A stretch of 64,000 nt of DNA from the NCBI GenBank assembly GCA_001792895.1, contig MARA01000002.1, positions 1,488,001 to 1,552,000 on the forward strand, given 5' to 3'. A program made the position numbers and the translations under genes. Below the pieces are notes generated by a model. The model worked only from the letters and a program-made list of their open reading frames with translations. It had not been told where the DNA came from and did not search any database. Below, one piece after another: positions 20,056 through 30,545 of this stretch; position 1 is the stretch's first letter, and the number at the start of each line of letters is the position of its first letter. This DNA is from Lentinus brumalis (Eukaryota; Basidiomycota; Agaricomycetes; Polyporales; Polyporaceae).

Positions 20056-21558
20056 TCAAGCCCGGGCCTTGAGCGTTCCCAAGAACGCAGCCTTTTCCTC
20101 GAACGTCTGGAACGCACCGTGCTATATGACAAGATGCGTGAGCAAGACATTCGAACGCCATGCAAGCTTGCGAAACTTACGCCGAACTTCGAGGAGGTAT
20201 CGATGAACTTGAGCTGAACCTTCTCGAGATCCCGACGCGAAGTGTGGACCATGAGAGACTTCCGGAGGGTGATGACACGCTTCTTGGTGCCAGGTATGGA
20301 GCCCTTCAGCATGAGGTAGTCGTTCTTGACGATACCGTAGTGAGGGAAGCCACCCATGGGCGTGATGGTCTTCTTGGTGATGTCGTGCTCGGTCGAAGCG
20401 TTGCCCTCGTCGGTACCGTTGCCAATGCGGTAGATCTTCTTGTTGAGCTCCGTACGGTGGTGGTAGCCGTCTGTACACGCTCATCAGCCCACCGATCCTG
20501 TTAGACATGTGGGTATGCACTTACTTTGACCAGCACGGGCAACGGAGAACATGACCTTCGAAGGGTGCCATGCACCGATACAAGCGACCTTGCGGAGACC
20601 CTTGTGCGTCTTGCGAGGAAGCTTCTTGGTACCCCAACGGTGAGTGACACCCTCGAAACCGTGACCCTTCGTGACGGCGATAACGTCGATGACCTCGTCC
20701 TGCTCGAATACGGAGCCGACCTCAATCGGCTTCTCGAACAGGCCGTGGGCGAACTCGACCTTGTCCGCGATGGAGCCACCGTTGACCTGGATCTCCATAA
20801 GGTGCGCCTTCTTCTGGGAGAGGCCAGTCTTGCGGATCTGGGTGTGTGCGAGGACACGAACGACAGTGCAGTACTTGCGAATGCGCTCGAGCTCGCGGGC
20901 GGTGGACTTGCCACCGTCCTCGGCGTGCTTCTTGGCGTAACGCGTGAACGCCTTCTTCTTGGAGCGGTACCAGTTCTTGTAGAAGCGACGCTTGAGCTCG
21001 TCCGAAAGGTGGGACGCCCAGACAGTGGTGAGGGTGCGGAGACCGCGAGGAGTCTCGACGTAGCCGACAACACCGACGACGATCATTGGCGGGGTCTCGA
21101 CGATCGTGACTGCCTCCACAACCTCGCGCTTGTGCATCTCTGAAGAGCTCGTTCGCCATGTTCTGAGGAATAAGGAGCAAAACAAATGACTCACTGGAGC
21201 CAGGACGGTCGAGGTCACGAACGACGTGGGTCATGCCCGCCTTGTAGCCCATGATAGCCGTCAAGTGAACGGGCTTCTTGGGGTCATCCTATCCCACGAA
21301 ACACTCAACTTTCCAATCCAATCCCCCCTGCAGTGAACTCTGGACGCACCTTGGGGAACGACTTGACCTTTCCACGGTGGCGTGCAGCACGCTTCCGGGG
21401 CAGGAAACCAAGAGAGCCGTGACGGGGGGCTTCGTACTATGGATAGTAGGTGAACATTCGTCCAAAATCTTTCTGGTGTTCTAGACGAACCTTACGGTGA
21501 CTATGGAGATCATTGTCAGCTTCTTCGCGAACAAGGTAGCGTACTTTACTCACCTCAT
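20056..21558 (-). CDS. RPL3: Ribosomal protein uL3, 60S subunit (with 10-nt microexon)
   Basis: Core protein near the peptidyl-transferase centre. I could place every exon: 21554-21558, 21491-21500, 21350-21436, 21195-21288, 20525-21139, 20181-20470 and 20056-20121. These sum to 1167 nt, giving 388 residues, the normal fungal length. The first exon contributes only ATGAG and the second only ten bases, together encoding MSHRK, the universally conserved uL3 start. All introns are GT-AG. Landmarks are [55 protein letters not shown] and [19 protein letters not shown] (loop around the conserved histidine). The stop TGA is at 20056-20058. Confidence 0.96.
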
Positions 21559-22262
21559 TTTGAAGGGGGTCTTGAGGGCGTCGGTGTCGTTGAGGGCGTC
21601 GTCGACAGATTCTCGCAGGAGGGGCGGCAGTGGCTGCAGAAACTATACAGTACATCCGCATTTGGAAGAGGCGCTCTCGGGCAACGCGGATCGCTGATGG
21701 GATCTGAGTAGGAATTCACGCTGAGGCATAGCTGCTGACAAAGTTCTTTCCTCTTGTCTCTCTGAGTCTTGAAGCTTGAAGCTTGACTCTTCGCCAGGGT
21801 GATGTAGCTCTCACAGTACTTCAAGCTTGACCGGTGTCACCACGCGCGAGATGTGCTAGTCCTTCACCGTAACGTATCATGCACATGAGCCAAGCAAAGT
21901 ACCAGTGTAGGTCGAGTGTGATTTTGACCGCTCGAATACACTTGCTTGCATTGGCAACACCCGTATGTATACTGATGGCTCAACACATCAGAACCTTTAT
22001 GCTTTCGGGTATCCACTCTGGAGTCTGCCAGAGTCTCAGCATACTGTAACACCCTATGAAGCGCCCACGGTACCGGACTTTCCAAAAACGCGCTTGTCAC
22101 AGTTTCGTCACATTACAGCGCGCGTCTGTGGGGACGTCCAGCCGCCCGCGTCGTCGAACGGACCCTCACCGTCGAGTTCAGCGACGAGCTCGCCGAGTCA
22201 CTCATCACTCGTGGTAGCCACACTCTACTCCTCATTCCTTGCTCTACCTGCGCTTACCCATC
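21559..22262. promoter_or_regulatory. Divergent promoter between uL3 and MRC1-like gene
   Basis: 704 bp separating the two start codons. It must include the strong ribosomal-protein promoter on the minus side. A short imperfect direct repeat around CTTGAAGCTTGA lies near 21770-21785. No further elements can be named with confidence. Confidence 0.4.
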
Positions 22263-25200
22263 ATGTCACCCGAATCTTCACCAGTCATCGTGCGGTCCCG
22301 TCGAACTTACGGACGACGCGCCACGTCTGACTACGACTCCTCCTTCGAGGCAGCCAATACCAGCGTCGATTCACGCGAAGATCCAGACTTATCACACTCT
22401 ACAAGTCTTGACTTTGACCACCCACCATCATCTGACCCACCGGACGCGTCAAACGCGTCTCCTGTCTGTGAACACGGCTCAGATGGGGAACAACCGAGCG
22501 ATGGCAACACTTTCTACAAGTATGGATGGAGGGCCAAACTGAAGGAGATTGATGAGCATTTCGAGGAGGACGTACATGAACGTAGTGGAAAGTCTCGTGA
22601 ACACACCATGGGCGCGTCGACGACGCGTCCAGCAACCCCTTCCGATCAAGATCACAATGCAGGCGACGCGTTCGGTGGCTCGTTGTCTTCTTTGACAAAT
22701 TCATCTCAGCCTGCGCATTCGGTGGCTCAGTCCCCCGCATCCTTCAGAGGCAACGTTCTCCCTGTCTCAGACTACGAGTCCGACCACGACGAACGTCCGT
22801 CCACTCCGCAGACATCCTCGCCTAACCCGCTCGGGACCCCTAGGTCGGGATCGTCTCCAACACCTCCCACGTCTATCGAGATGCCGCCGAAGAAGAGCAA
22901 GGGCAAAGCGAAAGCCCTGGCGCCACTCCGCTATGACAGTGACGATCAGTCTCCCAGCTCTTCCAAGCTCCCGGAGGCGCGTGACACTAAGACTCAGAGG
23001 AAGAGCCGGGGTCTAGATAAGCGTGCCAAAGTCAAGGTTAGTGCTGGGTTCCACTACGTGTATTAGGGGCGTGTGCACTTACGAGACAAACGGTAGCGAC
23101 CGACGAAGAAGGATGCAATAGAGACGAAGAAGGCCACAGTGCGGCTCACTGCCCAGCAATCAGCCCAAATCGCGCCTGCGCCTCAGAAGAACAACTTCAG
23201 TCTATCCAAACTAAAGCAATTGTGAGTCCCGTTGAGATTCCGAGTATTGTGTACTGACTCACGGCCTTCGCAGTCTCGCGCCTGCAGTACCTCAGTCAAC
23301 ACGGGCCCGAACACCGATGCCCTCGACGGATCCGATCGAAGAATTCTCATCTCCACGACGTGTGCCGGATACGCCAGACACGAAGCCCGCGGAGGAACCC
23401 TTTGTCCTCACCGGACTGCTCGAAGACGTGAACGCGGACGAGGACGAGGATGAGGATGAGGAGATGCCGGACATCCAGGACCTGCTCAAGCAACAGGCCC
23501 GGCAGAAGGAGCTGAAAGCCTTCAAAAAGCGCTATGTTGAGCAGGTTGCACAACGGGGTATCGATGCCTCTGATGATGACGGCGAAATCGAGATTGTGGA
23601 CGACATGAAGACCGTCACTCGTGATGAGGCCCAGGCGCGTCGAGGAGCGATTGCCCGTGGTGAAGGTCTTTCCCATGGTTCCAAGAGACAGCTCGCTGCT
23701 GCTGGGCGGAGTGCGCGACGGGAGCCTGCATTGTCGATCAAGGACGACACAGAAGTGCGGCGTACACTGCAGGCTGCTGCCCAGCCCTCGTTCCTTGGAC
23801 GGAAAGAGGATGTGAGGTTGTCCCCGAGGAAGCTGAACTTATTGCTCCTCGAGAAGGCGGAGAGACAGACTATGGAGATTATACAGCGAAACCAGGAGGA
23901 GTGGAGACGTCGCGGTGGAAAGATCAAGGAACAGCCCGGGGCGCACGCGTCTGTCACGAATCCCCTTGTGTCCCTCCAGGAGGCTCTCGAGAAACGGCGG
24001 TCAGTTCGCGACGGCGAGCGAGCCGACCCGGAGGTGGTGCACGACAGCGATGGGAGTGATGACGAGTGGCAGCCTGACGGAAGCCTGGCGATGGACGAGT
24101 ATGGGGACGATGATGTTAAGCACTCCGATGTGGTGGATCGCGCTTCTAATTTCGCGCTTGACGAGGTGGACATTCAGGCCGACGACGAAGATGACGAGGA
24201 GAATCCCTTCCACGTCCCCCGTCAGCCTCAGTGTCGGGCGAGAGCTGCGATAGAATCGGACGACGATGACGACGACGACGCAGAGAATCATCCACCACCG
24301 CAGCCCAGCCGGGGCCGCAAGCTTGTTCGCGACTCTACCTGGGTTCAAGGCTCACACGCTCCCGATGCCCCGGCACAATCGTTGTCCAATCGCAACTCCA
24401 TCTCATCTCTAGGCGACTTCACCGACGGTGCGCGTACGGAAGACGGCACGGATAAGGAGAACGATGCCTATCTCAGCTTCGACCGTGGCGAGGACAAAGA
24501 GAACACCGTAATCGCCCTCCAGTCTCCTGCAGCTCGTCTCGGTCGGTATGGTTCCCTGTTCGCTTCGGAAATCGCGGCATCGCCATCCGGCTCTGTCGGA
24601 CGTGGTGCAATTGATGAAGTCCGTTCGCCACTCAAGGAGCTTCCTGGGGAGGATGACGATCCTTTTGCGTTCACTCCCGGACCTGCGCTGCGACTTGGGG
24701 GTTCCAGCAGAGAAGGCGGCGGCTTGGAGTCATCTCCCATCAATCTTGGGGCGGGGAGTGGTCTCGAGGCTGCCTTCTCATTGTCACCGACCGGTAAGAG
24801 CAAAGGCAAGGCGCGTGCGCGCTCGACGAGTTCTTCTCCCCTAGGCGAGGGCTTGGACCTGGGTGGGGAGCTCGGGGGAGGGTTCGGTGGTGGCGGTGGT
24901 TTCTCCCAATTCTTCACGCAAGAAGGGGTATGTCCCAGCACTGCTGTACGCTTGACTATTAGCTCACATACCGATAGAACGCCCGTGGGTTCGATCAGCT
25001 AAAGGCAGCTCAAGACGATGACGACGTTGCGCTTACGGCGGACGCACGACTCCAGGCTACGCTGGATGTCAGCAGCACATGGCTCAAAAAGGCCGACGAG
25101 ATCTTTGAGAAGGAGCAGGCGCACATCGCCCAGCAAGAGCAAGCCAGTGCGCAGAACGACACTGAGCCTGAGATGTTTGTGGACGCAAACGGGTGAGATT

Positions 25201-26780
25201 GTCGAGTTCGTCTATGTCCCAGATGTTCACGCCTACTGGTAGTTTCTTGACGCAGACGCGACCGCCCTTGGTAAGCCCTGTAACAAGGACCCCTTTCCAT
25301 CTGCATCTCGGCGTGCAGTTCTCCTCACCGGGAAGCGTGCTATCCTCCGTGCGCAAACCGCTTGCGCCTCTCCTGGCGGAGGGTCCTGACGACGAAGACG
25401 ACCTTCCTGCACGTCCACGACGGCTTCGTAAGCGCACCGAGTCCCATGAACCTCCGCTCGGGAATGCGTCGAAGTTGAATGCATTCAGCATTCTCGGGAA
25501 CAGTCGTCCTTCGCGGCCAAAGAAAGCGAAGAAGCTGGACAAATCGGAGTTCATCGAGGGTGAGGCGGAGGAGTCCGACGAGGAGGCAGGCTTCGGCTTT
25601 GGTCTGAAGAAGATGCAGGACGATGACGAGGATCAGGACGGTGAAGACCAGGACCGTATACTGGAAGAGCTCGTCGACGACAAGGAGATGGACGAGCGAA
25701 CCCTCGGCGAAGAAAAGGTTCTCGAGAAAGTCCGGTAAGTGACTTCGCAGCTTGTGTGTGTGCGCAGCAGCCGATTTACTCTTGTCACCAGCGAACACCA
25801 GGAGGTGGACGACAAGGCGAATGAGAAGCTTCACCTCGACGCCGTCCATGGCAAGCTCCGCAAGCGGCGAAGAGGGGGGATCGACGTGGACGTTAGCGAT
25901 TCAGACGAGGACGAGGACGCCCGGGGAATTCGCGGGAAGATGAAGAAGCCGAAGCGCGCCCAGAGAATATCGAAGAGCTTGGTACGTTGTGTGCCGGAAT
26001 GATGTCTACAGGATGCTCACGTCCTTTCAGCAAGGATTCCGGAGACCGTGGCGTTCGCCCAGGCCTACAGCGCGAACATAGCTGATGATGGCGAGGAATT
26101 TGCCCACCTGCGTGATGAGGATGACACGATGGACATAGACGGAGATGGAGGAGCAGGAGGCGGTGACGAGGATGAGGACGAAGAGGATGACGGACCTGGG
26201 GCAGTATCCAGTGCGCATTTACGGGAGCAGCTGCTCGCGGCAGCGAGGCAAGCCGACAAGGTGAGTCGGCCGCTAGTTGACCTCCGCACTCATTTATTGA
26301 CGTGCAGCAGGCACAGGTGTTCGACCCAGAAGATGTCTCCTGGGCAGACAGAGACGAAGAAGAGCTGGAGCTCGAGAGCCGTGTAAGAGAGATATCAGCT
26401 GAAGCACCGACCCCACCCGTTCCTAATGCGGCATCCGGCGCCCTCAAGGTGAGACGCGTTTCGTCACTTCCGAGTCTGTGCGCCTGGCTCATCGCGACAC
26501 GCAGGCCAAGTCCAATGTCATTGACAAAGCTACACCTTCGCACCTTCTACGATGGGCCAAGGCGGAAACCTCGACGCGCACCGGTGGCATCATTGGGCGC
26601 AACGCTGGGAGCTCCGTGGCCGTCACTGGGCACGGGAAGACGAAGGGCGGAAACGGCTCGTTCAAGGAGCCGCGGTCCGCCTCCACGTCGAACGCAGCCA
26701 AGTCGAAGCCGGTCACCAAACAGCCCAGCATGCTCAGTTCGGTGCCCAGCCTCACCAAACGGAAGAAGTTTGGAAACTAG
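22263..26780 (+). CDS. MRC1: Mrc1/claspin-like replication checkpoint mediator
   Basis: A long, acidic, mostly disordered nuclear protein of about 1,350 residues. Mrc1/claspin travels with the replication fork and relays ATR/Mec1 signals to the Cds1/Rad53 kinase. The evidence is the MRC1-type block near 25540-25900: KSEFIEGEAEESDEEAGFGF, ILEELVDDKEMDERTL and LHLDAVHGKLRKRRRGGIDV, which together follow the conserved domain order. Upstream are SQ/TQ-like sites, DE-rich runs and the helix EEMPDIQDLLKQQARQKELK. The C-terminus ends SLTKRKKFGN. An in-frame ATG at 22239 would add eight residues; I prefer 22263. About ten introns are present, some borders approximate. Divergence outside the domain makes ortholog assignment slightly uncertain. 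Confidence 0.82.
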
Positions 26781-27140
26781 TGCCCATGTCATGACTCATC
26801 TACGCTATCCTATTCGCTCGTTGCTATCTGTGTATGCACCTCCCATGTCGCTATGTACCCATGTATACCGTTTTGTAGGATCCCAGTCACATGTTCGCGG
26901 TGCAGTGTATATATATACCGCTGTTACCTTGGACAAGGGTGCGAAGGCCTTCACAGACCTCTCACCACACCCGTTTCACACATTCACGCCGAGCACAGGT
27001 GAGCAGCAAGCCCCAGACATCCATTATACGGAACAACAGCCAACAACAGGTATGAGCGGTCTCTGGGTATACAAGCAGAAGAAACCAAGGCCAAGCACTG
27101 TCGCCCAAGCATCTAGTAATGTAGTGGTGGTGGTGTACAG
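26781..27140. other. Intergenic, 3' flanks of convergent genes
   Basis: 360 bp after the MRC1-like stop. It is AT-richer than the coding parts, with a TATATATA run near 26910. It serves as 3' flank of the MRC1-like gene and of the small minus-strand gene. Confidence 0.4.
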
Positions 27141-27703
27141 TCAATAGTTTTGCTTTCCGCGGCCTGTCCGGACACCCCATGGAACGGTGCGTGGCGATCG
27201 TGCGGGGGAGAGATTGAATGTGCGCGAGGCTCGACGAGCATGACCTTGGTTGCTCCGCCGTCGTGTGTTGTCCTGCTGCAGCTACACGGTCATGGCACAG
27301 GACGGGCACGCGAGCACGGAAGAGCACAAATGGACAGACAGTCAGCCTCTGGGCGGGGCAATCTCGCAGCAACGGGAGGAGCACTGACCTTGTGCCTGAG
27401 CATGATCAGCTTCGCCATGCACGCCGGGGGCCCACTCTCCCTGAACGGTGTTCCTATATAGGGGACGCTCGGGCTCAGATACCGCAGCAGGAGGCGAGAG
27501 GAGAAGGGCACGGGACGGGGAAGCGGAGGTAGCGGGAGGGTGGGACATGCATGATACTTACGGGAGGCGACGACCGCGAGGCCGGCTTCGTGTGCATCGA
27601 GGAACTCGTCTCCACCCGTTATCGATGCCCAGACAGACGGAAAGCAGAGACAGGCGAGGAGGAGGGAGGCGAGGAATGACAGGAGGAGGAGCATCCCGGG
27701 CAT
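27141..27703 (-). CDS. Possible small secreted protein, unrecognised
   Basis: Three exons with good GT-AG sites (27562-27703, 27389-27453, 27141-27272) join in frame to 112 residues. The start has a strong signal peptide (MPGMLLLLSFLASLLLACLC, then FPSVWA as likely cleavage region). The mature part is short: an acidic piece (GGDEFLDAHEAG), then PACMAKLIMLRHK, then an arginine-rich tail ending GRGKQNY. No family is recognised. Support comes from the intact frame over two introns and the signal peptide; against it, the sequence is GC-rich and the ORF short. An alternative start at 27817 would bury the signal peptide, so I prefer 27703. Confidence 0.35.
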
Positions 27704-28021
27704 CGTGCTCTGCGAGCAGGGCGGCCGTGCAGGCGGGCTCTCCAGACTGGACGCAGGGAACGAACGCACCCCGCCCGCGTCCGTTGCTAGCCTGACCCCG
27801 CGCGCCTCCACTGACACTCTGGCCCTTAGTCATCGACACCGCTGCTTCTCATTGGTCTAGGCACACCCGAACGTCGAACTACATATATATTGTATAACAC
27901 ACACGCTCGCAAATACATCTAACGATACAACTGACTATGATATACCAGTGACGACTCACGAGAGACCAGCAGGCAAGGCTGTTGTCGGGCGAGGCGCGTG
28001 AGGACTGCGGCTGCCCAAAGC
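27704..28021. other. Intergenic, glycosidase 3' flank
   Basis: 318 bp between the six-hairpin glycosidase stop and the small minus-strand gene. It contains an ATATATAT stretch near 27880-27895 that could be the TATA region of the small gene on the minus strand, roughly 180 bp before its ATG. Confidence 0.35.
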
Positions 28022-29502
28022 TTATATCCGCGGAAACGCTGCGGTATAGTCGCGCCACGCAGAGTGCAACAGGAGGACAAACGCTTGCCCTTCGGGGCTG
28101 TAGCTGCCCGGTACAGAAGGCGTGTTGAAGGTCAACGGGTCCACAGTGTTTAGGAGCCAGCCGTCGTCTGTCAAGCTCGCCTTGATGACACTGAACGCAT
28201 CATCAGCCGATGAGACGTGGGTCAAGTCACCGGTGAGCGCCGCCATGCGGTACGTGACTGCCCCGAGGAGCGCAGTACTGGACGAGTCGGCGAAGGAGCC
28301 GGGTTGGTCGAGGTAGTTGAGCAGCGTGCCGTTGGTTTGCTGCGCGGAACACATTGCCGTGAGCGACCGCCTGCGCAGATAGTTGAATGTTCTCACCTGG
28401 AAAGACCAAGCGCTTGTAAGAATCTCCCTGATCCAGGACGTGAGTTCTAGACGTTCAGACAGCATCTTGTCGGCCTCGCTCGAGCGGCGGATCGTCTCCA
28501 GAACGCGGAGCATACCAGCAGCAGCCCAGGCATTGCCTACGGAACAGTCAGCCGACGATGTTCGGACACGATGCTCGGATGCCCATACCAGTTCCCCAAT
28601 GCGTGGGGTCTGTCCAATTGCCGAGAACGATGTGCTTCCACAAACCACTGTCGTCTCTCAGGTAATTCCGGTAGAGCTTGCATTGGGTGTACGCGAACTG
28701 GAGTAGCTCAGCGCCCAAGCTCCCGCCCTGAAGAGCACCGTAGTAGGCGATGAAAGGAGGCGCCATGTAGACGAAATCCGCCCTGAGCGAGATCAGACTC
28801 GACGTCGATAGAACGGGTGTACGTCAAGACACTTACCACAGCTGGACCTGGTCCGTGCGGTGCGAGATCGCACCGTCCTCAGTGCGTGGAGCATCGTTCA
28901 GAAGGTAGTTCAACTGATTTGAGGCAGCGACAGAGAACTTGTTGTTTCGGTCGGTGCGGGTCCAGTTCGCGAGCAGCACAGGCACACCGAGACCTTCGCG
29001 GGCGTCAGCACATCACGCGGCGCTGTGAATTTACATGTTGAACGCGTACTGGCGGGGTCACCGACAGCGCCGTCCCCATTGATGAGCGGGCCGGGGATAT
29101 CGGTGATGTTGGGCACGATCCTGCGACGAGGCGAATATGAGTGACACCGCCAAAACGCTGCCCCATAGAGACATGCTTACTCGGCTGTTTTCGCAAACAC
29201 GTCGGCCGCGGTATTAGACGAGGGCAACTGCGTGGACGGGGGGATGTCGCCACCAAAGACCGACAACTCGGGCCATTCGAGCTCCAAGAGGGTCTCCAGC
29301 TGCGTACCTATCTCCCAACTGGCGCGGAAGTCAGCGGACATACCAATGCGAAACGAGCGATAACATACCTGTGAGTCGCGATTTGCGCCAAGTTAGCCTT
29401 GACTTTCGCGAGCATGGCGTTGTCGAGACCATTCTGGGCTGTAGGAACACCAACCACGGCAGAGCAGGCCGCTAAGAGGGTGAGCAGGATGTTGGCGACC
29501 AT
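28022..29502 (-). CDS. Secreted six-hairpin glycosidase (GH88/GH105-like)
   Basis: A signal peptide (VANILLTLLAACSAVVGVP) and an (alpha/alpha)6-barrel pattern mark a secreted carbohydrate-active enzyme of the YteR/unsaturated glycuronyl hydrolase type. Key blocks are RTDQVQLWADFVYMAPPFIAYYGAL (aspartate in the family's catalytic region), LWKHIVLGNW, GNAWAAAGMLRVLETIR and SYSPEGQAFVLLLHSAWRDY at the C-terminus. The order matches GH105-like proteins of wood-decay fungi, which act on pectin-derived unsaturated oligosaccharides; substrate is an inference. About six introns. A TATA-like ATATAAG (minus strand, near 29586-29593) lies about 85 bp before the ATG at 29502. Exact family (GH88 versus GH105) is uncertain. 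Confidence 0.75.
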
Positions 29503-30545
29503 GGCTCGTTCGAACGTAAGTGAAGGAACGAGGGCGGAAGGCGGAGGGGGCAACAACAGGGATCATGGGAGAGACTCGGCGGGTTCTTATATGGCGGCCA
29601 AGGTGCGAAGAACGTGCGGAGGATACGCGGTATAGGAACTGACGCCAGCCGGAGAAGCAATGCGAGATCTCCTGCAAATCGGCTCTTTGGAACGCTTGAT
29701 CGTGCTCGGGTTTGTTATCTCCCTTCGCGTGGATTTGCTGATTCCGATGCATGCAGGAGCCGCGATCTGCTTCCGCTTGAGTCTGAGTACTCAGTAGAAG
29801 TACTTGATACCTGCACAGTGCATGGTACATTTGCGTCCCACCTCAGGCTGAGGCTCACAGACGGTGTTGGCAGGCCCGCGGATCGGTGATTCCCAAGTGC
29901 AACACACGCCGCCCATGTGACAAGACGCATGGCATTGACATTGATACTTGACGGGAGGAATGCCGTTACTCCATGGATGAAATCATTGGAAGGTTTCAGC
30001 AGTGTCTAGGCCGCCCTTGCAAAATGACGAATCTTCTGGGCATCAAACCAGCTCATCGAAGTGGAGAACCCGCACATGGCCCGGGCGGGTACAGTATAGC
30101 GGGGTCAAGCACCCTGGTCTCTTCAGGGTATCATTGACATCCTGCCAACGTTGAACAAGACGCCATTAAGATTGTTCAATTCAAGAGAAGTTGCCAGTAC
30201 TGTACCGGCGGTCCAGACAGAGATTCGAGAATCCTCCGATGATCGTAGAGAAACATGGTCAGACAGATGTATTGAGGCCGGCAACTGAAGTAGTTGCAAG
30301 GCTGTATATTCTCAATCAGCTTGGAAAGGCATGAGATGTGTCAAGGAATATTGGTCGATAGGTGGCAGGAGCAGGAGCAGGAGCAGGAGGAGGCAGGAGG
30401 AGAGCATCCAGTCGGTGCACGACGAGCGTCTGTGCCACGTGGATCACTCGCTCAATGCCGACCGGCCCAAGTGACGGACTCAGCCTCGCCACACAAGGTC
30501 CTGTTCCAACTCATCATCCCTCTTCCTCGCCTGGCACCGTCTGTC
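29503..30545. promoter_or_regulatory. Divergent intergenic region with GCAGGA repeat
   Basis: About 1 kb between the glycosidase (-) and THO2 (+) starts. It holds both promoters, a TATA-like site for the glycosidase and a small hexamer microsatellite at 30365-30388. I see no gene in it. Confidence 0.4.
30365..30388 (+). repeat. GCAGGA hexamer microsatellite
   Basis: Four perfect tandem copies of GCAGGA followed by degenerate GGA-rich sequence, about 160 bp upstream of the THO2 start codon, probably in its promoter or 5' leader. Confidence 0.8.

Noticed and set aside
20526..21143. 205-codon plus-strand frame opposite uL3
   Set aside because: Antisense shadow of the well-conserved uL3 exon caused by codon bias.
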